NCBI RefSeq assembly: GCF_024464595.1
Contig: NZ_JANHAW010000001.1
Coordinates: forward strand, 1,009,083 to 1,073,082
Length of the DNA: 64,000 nt
Source: Halobellus litoreus
Lineage (GTDB): Archaea; Halobacteriota; Halobacteria; Halobacteriales; Haloferacaceae
Direction of reading: 5' to 3'
The notes under the pieces are model-generated. The model did not search any database. It was not told the DNA's origin and saw nothing but the letters and a program-made list of their open reading frames with translations. Below are positions 54,673 to 64,000 of the stretch, one piece after another (the stretch's first letter is position 1; the number at the start of each line of letters is the position of its first letter). The translations under genes were made by a program, and so were the position numbers.

Positions 54673-55287
54673 CTACCGTGCCGCTTCGGCGACGCGCTCG
54701 GACTCCTCTTTCTGACCGATGGCGTACGACTGAACGTCGTAGTCGGCCGCGCCGATGAGGACCTGCGCGAGCGCCTCGTCGGCGCTCTGCGGCGACTTGT
54801 AGGAGCCGCGCTGGGTACCCTCGGCGATGAACTTCAGCGCCTGGTCGACGCGGCGCTGGGGCGCGACGTCGACGGCCTGCGGGACCGAGATGCCGCCGTA
54901 CTTCAGGCGGACGGTCTCCTCTCGGGGCGCGGCGTTCTCGACCGCGCGGACGAGCACCTGCACCGGGTTCTCCTCGGTGCGCTCGTGGACGCTCTCGAAG
55001 GCCTGCTTGACGATCTTCATCGTCTTCTGCTTGTGGCCCGTGTTCTCCTCGGTCTGCATCAGGCGGTTGACGAGGCGCTCGACGATGCTGAGTTCGGACT
55101 TCTGGAACTGTTTCGAGGCGTGTCGCCCCATCGTGTGCGCGATGGGCGTGACGTTGATGTAGCGCTCCGTCGAGGGGTCCGAGTACTCGATCTCGGTGAC
55201 GTCCCAGACGCCGAACAGTTGCGCGTTCGTCTCCGCTTCCTCGCTGTCGGCCGGGGCATCCGGCTCGGGGGCTTCGCTTTCGGACAT
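54673..55287 (-). CDS. rps7: 30S ribosomal protein S7
   Basis: A 204-aa archaeal S7 (uS7): EERYINVTPIAHTM-type region (STERYINVTPIAHTMGRHAS), VERLVNRLMQTEENTGHK, NPVQVLVRAVENAAPREETV and a C-terminal AQVLIGAADYDVQSYAIGQK. It has an acidic N-terminal extension of about 35 residues, usual in halophiles. It starts right after rps12 (1 nt gap) and organises the 16S 3' domain. Confidence 0.96.
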   Translation of the reverse strand: MSESEAPEPDAPADSEEAETNAQLFGVWDVTEIEYSDPSTERYINVTPIAHTMGRHASKQFQKSELSIVERLVNRLMQTEENTGHKQKTMKIVKQAFESVHERTEENPVQVLVRAVENAAPREETVRLKYGGISVPQAVDVAPQRRVDQALKFIAEGTQRGSYKSPQSADEALAQVLIGAADYDVQSYAIGQKEESERVAEAAR

Positions 55288-55288
55288 C

Positions 55289-55717
55289 TTAGCGCACCGG
55301 TTTCTCTGCGTTGCCGCGGACCAGTTCGATCATCGAGACGCCGTTGACCTTCTCGACCTTGTAGTTCACGCCGGAGAGGTCGCCCATCGCACGACCCTTC
55401 GCGCCGCCGATACCGGCGATCGTGACCTCGTCGTGCTCGTCGATGAAGGAGATCGCGCCGTCACCGGGACAGAAGGCGGTGACCTGCTTCCCGTTCTTGA
55501 TGAGCTGCACTCGGACGCACTTTCGGATGGCCGAGTTGGGCTGTTTCGCTTCGATACCGACCTTCTCGAGGACGATCCCGCGTCCCTGCGGGGCCCCCTC
55601 GAGGGGGTCGGACTTCGCGCCGAGACCGCGTTCGCGTCGCGCGTACTCCGAGTCGGACCAGCGTCGCTTCTGCCGGTCCTGCTTGAGTTTTCGCGCGGCG
55701 TATTTGCCGTTCGCCAT
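55289..55717 (-). CDS. rps12: 30S ribosomal protein S12
   Basis: A 142-aa archaeal S12 (uS12): [58 protein letters not shown] and [20 protein letters not shown]. It lies in the decoding centre. First gene of the rps12-rps7 pair, which in archaea belongs to the RNA polymerase-NusA locus. Confidence 0.97.
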   Translation of the reverse strand: MANGKYAARKLKQDRQKRRWSDSEYARRERGLGAKSDPLEGAPQGRGIVLEKVGIEAKQPNSAIRKCVRVQLIKNGKQVTAFCPGDGAISFIDEHDEVTIAGIGGAKGRAMGDLSGVNYKVEKVNGVSMIELVRGNAEKPVR

Positions 55718-55946
55718 AGTGAGCCTGAGTTCCCGGTGGAGCTACTTAAGCCTCCCTTTTCGGATCCGACGAGACGGCCGCAGGGCGGATTAGCGACCCC
55801 TAAGAACGGATCTGAGGCCGTCGTTTCGATTCCGGTTACGGTCACTCGTCGGTGGAGAGCGACTGAACGGCACGGAGAGCGTTTCGTTTCGCTCCCGGTC
55901 TCCCGACCGCTTTCGCTGGCAGCTTGCAGCGTCGGCGCGTCCCGAC

Positions 55947-56903
55947 TCACGCCGTCGGATCGGCGTCCGTTCCCTCCGTGTTCACGCCGTCGGACTCGGT
56001 GACCGAGTCGTCGACGGCGACGTCGAGTTCGCCGCTGAGTTCGTGTCCCGAGGGCGGCCCGAGCGTCAGCCCCACCTCGTCGAAGCGGCGCTTCACGCGG
56101 CGACGGAAGTCCGAGCGAAGCGTCACGAGGTCCATATCCATCGGGTCCTCGACCCAGAAAATCGCCTGGACCCGAACCGAACTGCCCTCGAACGAGACGA
56201 GCGTCGCGGTCGGGGTCGGGTCCTCGAGAACGCGGTCGTCGGTCCCGGCCACCTCGGCGAGCTCGCGGAGCGCCAACTCCACGTCGTCGCCGTACGCGAC
56301 GTCGACCGTCTCCGTGATGCGGAACTGATCCCGGCCGTACGGTCGGGTGAGCGCGTTCGCCGTCAACTCCGTGTTCGGGACGGTGATCGTCTCGTTGTTC
56401 GGCGTCCGAACGCGGGTGACGCGGAAGTCGATCTCCTCGACGACGCCCTCGCCGCCGGGCCAGGCGATCCAGTCGCCGACGTTGAAGTCGGGATCGGAGA
56501 CCAGGAACAGCCCGCTGGTGAGCGAGCCGACGACGTCCTGACTCGCCGCGCCGACGACGAGTGTCAGCGCGGCGACGACGATCGAGAGGTTCGTCAGGAT
56601 GGACCACAGGCCCGCGCCGGCGATCCCGACGAGCCCTGCGATCGCGACGACGAGGGCGTGTGCGTACGTCCGCGTCGCCGTCGCGATCGTGGGATTGTTC
56701 CGGTTCCGCGCGGAGACGACTCGGACGACGAGCGGGACGACGACGAGGCGGCCGAGCGAGTACGCCACCGCCGCGGCGACGACGAATCCGAGGACGCCGC
56801 GAGCCAGGTCGGCGTACGACTCGGTGACGACCCCGTCGAACAGTCCGGGCGGAACGATCTGGGTCGTCCCCGCCAGAACCGGCCCGAACAGTTCGGAGAG
56901 CAC
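55947..56903 (-). CDS. MscS-family mechanosensitive channel
   Basis: A 318-aa protein. About four transmembrane segments (residues 20-130), with the pore helix region VVGAASQDVVGSLTSGLFLV and the conserved SDPDFNVGDWIAWPGGEGVV beta domain, then TVPNTELTANALTRP and a C-terminal alpha/beta domain. Such channels open under membrane tension to release solutes upon osmotic down-shock. It interrupts the nusA-rps12 order on the same strand. Confidence 0.9.
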   Translation of the reverse strand: MLSELFGPVLAGTTQIVPPGLFDGVVTESYADLARGVLGFVVAAAVAYSLGRLVVVPLVVRVVSARNRNNPTIATATRTYAHALVVAIAGLVGIAGAGLWSILTNLSIVVAALTLVVGAASQDVVGSLTSGLFLVSDPDFNVGDWIAWPGGEGVVEEIDFRVTRVRTPNNETITVPNTELTANALTRPYGRDQFRITETVDVAYGDDVELALRELAEVAGTDDRVLEDPTPTATLVSFEGSSVRVQAIFWVEDPMDMDLVTLRSDFRRRVKRRFDEVGLTLGPPSGHELSGELDVAVDDSVTESDGVNTEGTDADPTA

Positions 56904-57019
56904 GACCGGACAGACGGGGACCGAGACAAAAAGTGTGGCGTGGAAGCGGGAGCCCGGATTCCGACCGGGGCCGGTCGACAGGAAGCGGGATCCCGGTCGG
57001 AGGCGGCAGTCGAACGCGG

Positions 57020-57442
57020 CTACGTCAACTGGATGTCGTCGATCTCGTGGTGCCGCTCGGCGAGCGTCCGCGCCGTCTCGATGTTCTGTCCCTCCGCGCC
57101 GATGGCGACGCCGCGGTCGGCGTCTGGCACCTCGGCGTAGGCGATCCGCTCGCCGCCCTGTTCGGAGAGCGTCACGTGTCGGACGGCCGCGGGCGCGAGC
57201 GCGCTCTCGACGAACGCGACCGGCGTGTCGGCGTCCTCGACGAGTTCCACGTCGCGGCCGATCGACTCTTCGACCGCGCGGACGTGGTCGCCGCCGGGAC
57301 CGATCGCCGTGCCCATCTCGCCGGCCGCGACGAGGATGACGATCCGCTCGTCGTAAACTAAGCAGTCGCGGGCCGTCGCGCCCGTCTCGTCCTCGAAGCG
57401 GGCGATGTACTGGCGCGCGTCGTCCGACAGCGTGATCCGCAT
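57020..57442 (-). CDS. nusA: NusA-like KH-domain transcription protein
   Basis: A 140-aa archaeal NusA homologue that consists only of two KH RNA-binding domains (VAAGEMGTAIGPGGDHVRAV and GVAIGAEGQNIETARTLAE) and lacks the bacterial N-terminal polymerase-binding and S1 domains. Always encoded downstream of rpoA2 in archaea, as here (3 nt gap). Probably affects termination or elongation. Confidence 0.94.
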   Translation of the reverse strand: MRITLSDDARQYIARFEDETGATARDCLVYDERIVILVAAGEMGTAIGPGGDHVRAVEESIGRDVELVEDADTPVAFVESALAPAAVRHVTLSEQGGERIAYAEVPDADRGVAIGAEGQNIETARTLAERHHEIDDIQLT

Positions 57443-57445
57443 CGG

Positions 57446-58681
57446 TCAGTCGTCCGCGGGATCGAGTTCGACGCCGCCGTCGGCCTCGATCGATCCCATC
57501 CGGAGGTCGACGTCGCCCGTCCCGATCGAGACGGGTTTGCCGACGATGACGTTCTCGATGACGCCGTCGAGGTCGTCCTCCTCGCCGTGGACCGCCGCGT
57601 CGAGCAGGTGGTTGACCGTCACCTCGAACGCGGCGCGGGCGAGGACGGAGTCCTTCGAGCCCGAGATGCCGTGGCGACCGATCGATTCGATCTCGCCGCG
57701 GTTCGTCATGATGTCGGCGACGAGCATCAGGTGCCGGATGTTCACGTCGTCGAGACCCTGCTCGCGCAGCGTCTCCATCGTCTCGTTGATGATGGTCTCG
57801 CGGGCGGCCTCGACGCCGAGGTTGCGGTAGACCTCGTGGATGTTGTTACTCGTCGTCCGCGTCGCGTCGACGCCCTCGATCGTGAGGACGTCGCCGAAGG
57901 CCGAGCCCTCGGTGTAGAGGACGAACTCCTCGCCCTCGGTCCGCTCGTTGTCCTCCTTGCGGATGACGACGCGCGAGATGTCCTCGAGTCCCTTGAAGAC
58001 GATCTCGCGCAGTTCCTCAACGAGTTGGAGCAGTCGACGGTAGCTCGGCTCGTCGGGGCCGAACTCGATGAGCGTCTCCGAGCGACGCGTGCTGACGCCG
58101 AGGGAGTCCTCGATCGTCTCGGCGATCTCTTGGGCGACGGTGTCGACGCTGTCGACGGTCGGCCAGCGCTCCTCGAGCGTCTCCTCGTTGAGGTCGACCT
58201 GCACGACCATATCCGCGACGTTCGTCGAAATGTCCCCGAGCGCGAGGATCTTCGTCGCCTCCATCTGCCAGACGACCTCGTGGGCGCGCTCGCGGTTCTC
58301 GGCGTACTCGTCTTCGAGGTGGACCGTCATCATCGGCGTGTCGGGCGTCTTCCGCGCGTCGACCAGTTCGATGAGTCGCGGCAGCCCCTGCGTGACGTCG
58401 ATCTCGGCGACGCCCGCGTAGTGGAACGTGTTCATCGTCATCTGCGTTCCGGGCTCGCCGATCGACTGCGCGGAGACGGTCCCGACGGGATCGTGGGCCT
58501 CGACGCGGGAGTCCTCGTAGCGCGAGGAGATCGCCTGTGCGATCTCCTCGGCCTGTTCGAGTTCGACCCCGCCGCGGTCCTCGATCGTCTCGTAGATTCG
58601 GTGCCGGAGGCTCTCGGGCAGGTTGTGGTCCCGCACGATGGCCTCGATGTCGTCGGTGACGTACTCGTACTCCTCAGTCAT
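57446..58681 (-). CDS. rpoA2: DNA-directed RNA polymerase subunit A''
   Basis: A 411-aa C-terminal part of the largest subunit, split in archaea. Conserved trigger-loop region: [40 protein letters not shown], then jaw and C-terminal [21 protein letters not shown]. It overlaps the end of rpoA1 by 8 nt. Confidence 0.97.
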   Translation of the reverse strand: MTEEYEYVTDDIEAIVRDHNLPESLRHRIYETIEDRGGVELEQAEEIAQAISSRYEDSRVEAHDPVGTVSAQSIGEPGTQMTMNTFHYAGVAEIDVTQGLPRLIELVDARKTPDTPMMTVHLEDEYAENRERAHEVVWQMEATKILALGDISTNVADMVVQVDLNEETLEERWPTVDSVDTVAQEIAETIEDSLGVSTRRSETLIEFGPDEPSYRRLLQLVEELREIVFKGLEDISRVVIRKEDNERTEGEEFVLYTEGSAFGDVLTIEGVDATRTTSNNIHEVYRNLGVEAARETIINETMETLREQGLDDVNIRHLMLVADIMTNRGEIESIGRHGISGSKDSVLARAAFEVTVNHLLDAAVHGEEDDLDGVIENVIVGKPVSIGTGDVDLRMGSIEADGGVELDPADD

Positions 58682-61607
58682 CTGACTCCACCCCCAGGTT
58701 CCGCGCCTTGTCCAGTCCGGGACCGGCGTACTCGGAGATGTTCGTCGGCTGTTCCTGCCGCCCGAGGAACCGCTCTTTCTCTTCCTCGGAACTGAACTCC
58801 GCGTCCAGAATCCGGTCGGCGACGTTCTCGACGTCGATCGGGTTGTCCTCCGAGGAGGAGACCTTCACGGGCGAGGTGCCGTCCTCGCCGAACTCGAACT
58901 GGACGACCGTCCCCGACGTGTCGCGGACGGTGCCGTCGTACTGCGCCTCAAGTTCCGAGAGCGCGTTGATCAGCCGACGCTGCAGGTACCCGGACTTCGA
59001 CGTCCGAACCGCGGTGTCGACCAGGCCCTCGCGGCCGCCCATCGCGTGGAAGAAGAACTCCCGCGGGGTGAGGCCGCCGCGGTAACTGTTCTCGACGAAC
59101 CCGTGCGCCTCCGCCGAGAGGTCGTTCGGCTGGTAGTGGCTGAGGGTCCGCCCCTCGTAGCCGCGGTTGATCCGCTCGCCGCGAACCGCCTGCTGGCCGA
59201 CGCAGCCGGCCATCTGCGTGAGGTTCAGCATCGACCCACGCGCGCCGGATCGAGCCATCACGACCGCCGGGTTGTCGTCCTGGAAGTGGTCCTCCGCGAT
59301 CTCGCCGGCGGAGTCGCGCGCCTTGCCGAGCTGCTGCATAATCTTCATCTCCAGGGTCTCGTCGACCGTCCGACCCGGCAGCGACTCGAGCTCGCCGGCC
59401 TCGTAGATCTCGATGAGCTCCTGGACGCGGTCGTAGGCGTTGCCGATCGCCTCGTCGACCTGCTCGTTGGCCTCGCCCGGGATCGACTCGTCGTCGATCC
59501 CGATCGAGAACCCGAAGTGCATGATCGCGCGCATCGCCAGCGAGGCGACCTCGTTGACGAACACGCGCGCCCGGGTCTTCGAGTGCACCTTCGCCAGGGT
59601 GTCGACGACCTCGCCGCCGAACGCGCCGACGGCGTCCTCGTCGATGGTGCCCGAGATCAGCTGGCCGTCCTCGATCACGACCTCGTCACCCGCCGAGGAG
59701 GTGAAAGAGAGGTTCAGGTCCTCGGGGAGGAGTTCGCTGAAGAGCTGTCGCCCGGTCCAGTACGGTTGGCCGGTCTCGTCCTCGCCGGCCGGCTCCGGCA
59801 GGGTGTCGATGCTCGTCGCCCGAAGCAGGTCGAGCGCCTGCGTCTCGGTGAACTCCGGATTGCCGTTGGTGAGGAGGTAGGTACCCGAGATGTGGTCCTG
59901 GATCGCGCCGATGATGTTCTCGCCGAAGCGCGGGCTCAGGAGCTGCTCCTGCACGCGCATCAGGACGCGGGCCTCCGCCCGCGACTCCTCCGTCTGCAGG
60001 GCGTGCATGTTCATCTCGTCGCCGTCGAAGTCGGCGTTGTACGGCGGACAGACGACGGTGTTGAGCCGGAACGTCTTGTACGGCATCACCACGACCTCGT
60101 GCGCCATAATCGACATCCGGTGCAGCGACGGCTGGCGGTTGAAGATCACGATGTCGCCGTCGATGAGGTGTCGGTTGACCTCCCAGCCGGCGTCGATCTT
60201 CTCGGCGAGTTCCTCGCAGTTCTTCTCGGTGACCTTCAGGCGACGCCCGTCGGGGCGCTTGACGTAGTTCGCGCCGGGGTGACCCTCCGGACCGTTCTGG
60301 ACGTACTGCTTGGCCCGGCCGAGGTTCCGCTCGGAGACGTTCATCGTCTGCGTCATCTCGCGGGCGACGCGCTCGGGGACGCCGACCTCGTTGAGCGAGA
60401 GCGTCGGGTCCGGCGAGATGACGGTCCGCGCGGAGAAGTTCACGCGCTTCCCGGACAGCGAACCGCGGAAGCGACCCTCCTTGCCCTTCAGTCGCTGGCT
60501 GAGCGTCTTCAGCGGACGGCCGGAGCGGTGTCGCGCCGGCGGCGTTCCCGAGATCTCGTTGTCGACGAACGTGGTGACGTGGTACTGCAGCAGTTCCCAG
60601 AGGTCCTCGATGATCAGCTGCGGCGCGCCGGCCTCGCGGTTCTCCATGAACCGCTGGTTGATGCGGATGATGTCGACCAGCTTGTGCGTCAGGTCGTCCT
60701 CGGAGCGCTGGCCGTTGTCCAGCGTGATCGACGGCCGCGCGGTGACCGGCGGGACCGGGAGCACGGTGAGGATCATCCACTCGGGGCGCGACCGCGAGGG
60801 GTCGATCCCGAGCGTCTCGATGTCCTCGTCGGGGATGTCCTCGAACCAGTCGCGGATGTCCGAGGGCATGAGCTTGTTCATGTCCTCCTCGGTTAGGTCG
60901 ACATCGAGCGCCTTCTCCAGCTTCTTCCGGTCCTCGCCGACCGGACGGAACTCGCCGGAGAGGATGTCGTTGACGCGACCGAGGTCGAGCCCGGACTCCT
61001 CGGCGAGTTCGCTCGGCGACATCCCGCCGTCGTCCTCGTCGGGGTCCGGCTGCATCGCCGAGGCGATGCGCTCGGAGTAATCGCCCGCGAGAACGTCCTG
61101 GACCTCGTAGTAGGTGGTCGGCTTCTCGTGTTTGATGTCGTGCTGCGGCGCGCCGCAGTGCGGACAGCGGCTGGCCTTCCGAGCCTGCCGGACCGCGGAC
61201 TTGAGGACGTCCGTCCAGTCCTCGCCGAGTTCCTCGTTGCGCTGGAGTCCCTCGCGGAACTCGTCCTGTTCCTCGGCCGTCAGCGAGAGGCGGCCGCACT
61301 CCCGACAGGTCGACCGGAGCAGCCGTCGGATGAGTTTCGTGAAGCCGACGTGGATGACGGGCGCGGCCAGTTCGATGTGACCGAAGTGCCCGTTACAGGA
61401 ACCCGAGTGCGACCCGCAGGTCCGACACTCGAGGCCGGGGTCGATGACCCCGAGGCGGGGGTCCATCAGCCCCATATCGATTGGGTAACCGTCGTCGTCG
61501 TACGTGTCCGCGGTGATGATCTTCGTCGCGGACATGTCTCGGTACGTCTCCGGGTCCATCAGCCCGAACTGGATGGCACCGATCTCTTTGGGTGTCTGCA
61601 TTGACAT
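58674..61607 (-). CDS. rpoA1: DNA-directed RNA polymerase subunit A'
   Basis: A 977-aa catalytic large subunit. Zinc motif [20 protein letters not shown], second zinc [13 protein letters not shown], clamp, [20 protein letters not shown], and the Mg-binding [10 protein letters not shown] (here [14 protein letters not shown]). The bridge helix region is present near [14 protein letters not shown]. The length is longer than in most archaea because of an acidic insertion near residues 165-260. Confidence 0.97.
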   Translation of the reverse strand: MSMQTPKEIGAIQFGLMDPETYRDMSATKIITADTYDDDGYPIDMGLMDPRLGVIDPGLECRTCGSHSGSCNGHFGHIELAAPVIHVGFTKLIRRLLRSTCRECGRLSLTAEEQDEFREGLQRNEELGEDWTDVLKSAVRQARKASRCPHCGAPQHDIKHEKPTTYYEVQDVLAGDYSERIASAMQPDPDEDDGGMSPSELAEESGLDLGRVNDILSGEFRPVGEDRKKLEKALDVDLTEEDMNKLMPSDIRDWFEDIPDEDIETLGIDPSRSRPEWMILTVLPVPPVTARPSITLDNGQRSEDDLTHKLVDIIRINQRFMENREAGAPQLIIEDLWELLQYHVTTFVDNEISGTPPARHRSGRPLKTLSQRLKGKEGRFRGSLSGKRVNFSARTVISPDPTLSLNEVGVPERVAREMTQTMNVSERNLGRAKQYVQNGPEGHPGANYVKRPDGRRLKVTEKNCEELAEKIDAGWEVNRHLIDGDIVIFNRQPSLHRMSIMAHEVVVMPYKTFRLNTVVCPPYNADFDGDEMNMHALQTEESRAEARVLMRVQEQLLSPRFGENIIGAIQDHISGTYLLTNGNPEFTETQALDLLRATSIDTLPEPAGEDETGQPYWTGRQLFSELLPEDLNLSFTSSAGDEVVIEDGQLISGTIDEDAVGAFGGEVVDTLAKVHSKTRARVFVNEVASLAMRAIMHFGFSIGIDDESIPGEANEQVDEAIGNAYDRVQELIEIYEAGELESLPGRTVDETLEMKIMQQLGKARDSAGEIAEDHFQDDNPAVVMARSGARGSMLNLTQMAGCVGQQAVRGERINRGYEGRTLSHYQPNDLSAEAHGFVENSYRGGLTPREFFFHAMGGREGLVDTAVRTSKSGYLQRRLINALSELEAQYDGTVRDTSGTVVQFEFGEDGTSPVKVSSSEDNPIDVENVADRILDAEFSSEEEKERFLGRQEQPTNISEYAGPGLDKARNLGVESDD

Positions 61608-61613
61608 TGTTGG

Positions 61614-63443
61614 TTAGACTGCGTCTTCGAGGTCCAGGCGTGGTCGGATGCCGAGCGCGATCATCTCGTCGAGGAGCAGCTTGAACGCGTAGCTGATCTC
61701 GATCTCGTGGATGTCGTCCTCGTCGCCGGTGACAGGGTCGTAGATGCGGCGCTGGCCGCGGTCCTCGACGGCGACCATCCCGGTGTCGGCAGAGATGTAG
61801 ACCGTCTCCTTGTCCGAGGAGTCGAGAAGCCGCTCCTGCAGCACCATCGCGGCCCCGTGGCCGATGACGGTGTCGCGCTCCATCTCGCCCAGTCGGAGGC
61901 CGCCCTCGCGGGCGCGCCCCTCGGTGGGTTGGCGGGTAAGCACCTGCACCGGCCCGCGAGAGCGGGCGTGCAGCTTGTTGCTCACCATATGGTAGAGCTT
62001 GTGGTAGAAGATCGTCCCCACGAAGATCTCGGCCTCGATCTTCTCGCCGGTGACGCCGGAGTACATAACCTCCTTGCCGGAGGACTTGAACCCGTGGTCT
62101 TCGAGCGCGCCGCGGAGTTCGTCCTCGGACTCTCCCTGGAAGGCGGTCCCGTCGACGCGTCGACCTTCGAGCGCGCCGACCTTCCCGCCGAGCATCTCCA
62201 GCACGTGGCCGACCGTCATCCGCGACGGCAGCGCGTGCGGGTTCAACACGAGGTCGGGCACGACGCCCTGCTCGGTGAAGGGCATATCCTCCTGAGGGGC
62301 CAGGTGCCCGACGACGCCCTTCTGGCCGTGCCGGGACGCGAACTTGTCGCCGAGTTCCGGGATCCGCTGGTCGCGGACGGAGACCTTCGCGAGCTTCGAG
62401 CCGTCCTCGCCCTCCATCAGGGTGACCGTGTCGACGACGCCGGATTCGCCCGAGCGCATCGTGACGGAGGTCTCGCGTCGCTTCTGCGGCGAGAGCCCGC
62501 CCATATCGTCGGGCTCTTCGAGGAATCTCGGGGGAGAGGTCTTCCCGAGGAGCACGGAGTTCTCGTCGACTCGAGTCTCGGGATTGACGAGGCCGTCCTC
62601 GTCGAGGTGCGTGTACGCGTCTTCCCCGCGCGCACCGCGGACGTCCTGACTCGGGACCTCGAAGCGGTCCTCCTGACCGCCGGGATAGCGTCGTTCCTCG
62701 CCCTCGTAGGTCCGGAAGAAGTGCGAGCGGGCCATCGCCCGGTCGACCGAACCCTGGTTCATCACGAGCGCGTCCTCGATGTTGAACCCCTCGTAGCTCA
62801 TCACGGCGACGACGAAGTTCTGCGCCGCCGGCCGCTCGTCGAACCCGATCTGTTCTGTGGTCTGGGTCTTGACCATCGACAGCTGCGGGTAGTGGAGGAG
62901 GTGCTGTCGCGTGTCGGGGCGGATGCGGTAGTTCGCCGCGGGCAGCCCCAGCGACTGCTTCATCATCCCCGCGCCCATCGTAATGCGCGGCGAGGCGTTG
63001 TGCTCCGGATAGGGAATCATCCCCGCGCCGATCCCGAAGATGAGCTGCGGGTCGATCTCGAGGTGCGTGTGATCCTCGTCGATCTCGTCCTCGTCGACGG
63101 CGACGTAGATGTCCTCTTCCTCCTCGGCGTCGATGAACTCGACGTAGCCGCGCTCGACGAGGTCCTCGAACTCCAGGGACCCCTCTTTGACCGCCTCGAT
63201 CTCCTCGTCGCCGAGGAGCGGTTCGCCGTTCTCGACGACGATGAGCGGCCGGCGCGCGCGGCCGGCGTCGGCGTTGACGATGACCTCGCGGGTGCGCTCT
63301 TTCACCGAGACGTTCACCATCTCGCTGACGTCGCCGCGGCGACGGGCCTCTCGGATCTGTTCTGCGAGCTGTTCGGGGTCGGGGTGCGTCCCGACCAGAC
63401 TGCCGTTGACGTAGACTTTCGCCTCTCGTTGTGCCTGAGCCAT
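61614..63443 (-). CDS. rpoB1: DNA-directed RNA polymerase subunit B'
   Basis: A 609-aa C-terminal half of the second-largest subunit, split in halophiles and methanogens. Conserved [60 protein letters not shown] and [19 protein letters not shown]. Starts 3 nt after rpoB2 stop. Forms the hybrid-binding side of the active centre. Confidence 0.97.
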   Translation of the reverse strand: MAQAQREAKVYVNGSLVGTHPDPEQLAEQIREARRRGDVSEMVNVSVKERTREVIVNADAGRARRPLIVVENGEPLLGDEEIEAVKEGSLEFEDLVERGYVEFIDAEEEEDIYVAVDEDEIDEDHTHLEIDPQLIFGIGAGMIPYPEHNASPRITMGAGMMKQSLGLPAANYRIRPDTRQHLLHYPQLSMVKTQTTEQIGFDERPAAQNFVVAVMSYEGFNIEDALVMNQGSVDRAMARSHFFRTYEGEERRYPGGQEDRFEVPSQDVRGARGEDAYTHLDEDGLVNPETRVDENSVLLGKTSPPRFLEEPDDMGGLSPQKRRETSVTMRSGESGVVDTVTLMEGEDGSKLAKVSVRDQRIPELGDKFASRHGQKGVVGHLAPQEDMPFTEQGVVPDLVLNPHALPSRMTVGHVLEMLGGKVGALEGRRVDGTAFQGESEDELRGALEDHGFKSSGKEVMYSGVTGEKIEAEIFVGTIFYHKLYHMVSNKLHARSRGPVQVLTRQPTEGRAREGGLRLGEMERDTVIGHGAAMVLQERLLDSSDKETVYISADTGMVAVEDRGQRRIYDPVTGDEDDIHEIEISYAFKLLLDEMIALGIRPRLDLEDAV

Positions 63444-63446
63444 TTT

Positions 63447-64000
63447 CTAGTCGTCCGCGGGTGTGCCGGCCGCCGGTCCCTCGATGCCGGGGATTCCTTC
63501 GACGCCCATCGACGCCAGTTCGCGCTTGAGCGACTGTTCGTCCTCGATGTTCTGTGAGAGCTCCATCGCCTGCGCGAAGTTCTTCACGAGTCCACAGTTC
63601 GGTCCCTCGGGGGTCTCGGAGGGACAGATGCGACCCCACTGGGTCGCGTGCAGGTCGCGCGCCTCGAAGTGCGGCTGGCTCCGCGAGAGCGGGCTACGGA
63701 GCCGACGCAGGTGCGAGAGCACGCCCATGTAGTCCGTCCGGTCGACGAGCTGTGAGACGCCGGAGCGACCGCCGACCCAGTTCCCCGTCGCGATCGGGTG
63801 TTCGAGCCGTTCGGTGAGCACGTCGGAGCGGACCACGGTGCTGACGGTGAGGTCCCGGTTCCGCATATTCGCCCGTTCGAGCTGGTACTTCACGTCGCGT
63901 GCGAGCTTGTTCAGCGCGGTCCGGAACAGGTCCTTCATCAGGTCGCCGGAGACCTTCAGCCGCTTGTTGGCGTAGTGGTCCTTGTCGTCGGACTCGCGGC
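63447..64000 (-). CDS. rpoB2: DNA-directed RNA polymerase subunit B'' (5' truncated by window)
   Basis: The frame is open to the window edge, so the N-terminus is outside. Visible residues include DDKDHYANKRLKVSGDLM, the fork-loop region GGRSGVSQLVDRTDYMGVLS and HATQWGRICPSETPEGPNCG, and an acidic/Pro tail GPAAGTPADD. First RNA polymerase gene seen in the B''-B'-A'-A'' order. Confidence 0.96.
   Translation of the reverse strand, partial: RESDDKDHYANKRLKVSGDLMKDLFRTALNKLARDVKYQLERANMRNRDLTVSTVVRSDVLTERLEHPIATGNWVGGRSGVSQLVDRTDYMGVLSHLRRLRSPLSRSQPHFEARDLHATQWGRICPSETPEGPNCGLVKNFAQAMELSQNIEDEQSLKRELASMGVEGIPGIEGPAAGTPADD

Overview
The window is from a haloarchaeon (class Halobacteria). Its proteins are strongly acidic, coding GC is high, and the gene set is archaeal: aRF1, Nob1, aIF5B/IF-2, PAN, split RNA polymerase subunits A'/A'' and B'/B'', EF-1alpha and EF-2, CofE, and pyruvoyl-dependent arginine decarboxylase. 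Many start codons lie about 25-32 nt downstream of a TATA-like box, as expected for leaderless haloarchaeal transcripts. Genus cannot be fixed from the sequence.

Layout. (1) 1-9.4 kb, core: end of argS, a MinD-like ATPase with a long acidic tail, aRF1, a palindrome-rich gap with a small MITE-like element, a class I aldolase, a CPBP protease, nob1, a PRC-barrel protein and aIF5B. (2) About 9.4-19.9 kb, an AT-richer accessory island. It holds a stand-alone XylR_N/V4R aromatic sensor, two small Cys-rich proteins, a complete five-subunit diiron hydroxylase set of the toluene-4-monooxygenase type (order B-C-D-E, then A), a catechol 2,3-dioxygenase and an IclR regulator. Both edges carry decayed fragments that resemble IS6-type transposases. 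(3) 19.9-44.5 kb, core: epoxide-hydrolase-like protein, pdaD, PAN, dut, aconitase, rimI, Nudix, engB, a Nudix-eIF2B fusion, cofE, mutL-mutS, MoxR-DUF58-transglutaminase and SUI1. (4) 44.8-64 kb: tRNA-Ala(CGC), rps10-EF-1alpha, a BAAT-type hydrolase, ACT-hom with an upstream leaderless small ORF, a histidine kinase, EF-2, rps7-rps12, mscS, and nusA-rpoA2-rpoA1-rpoB1-rpoB2 (the last is cut by the window end).

The most interesting part is the island. The diiron hydroxylase should turn an aromatic (phenol, toluene or benzene) into a phenol or catechol, and the extradiol dioxygenase should then open the ring. The sensor keeps the phenol-contacting His and Trp and the Cys-Glu-Cys-Cys zinc site known from bacterial MopR/DmpR, but it lacks the AAA+/sigma54 and DNA-binding parts, which would have no target in Archaea. 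A sigma54-free archaeal phenol-sensing circuit, perhaps acting through the neighbouring IclR protein, is my main inference. The NADH-oxidising reductase (TmoF) and the lower meta-cleavage genes are not in this window.
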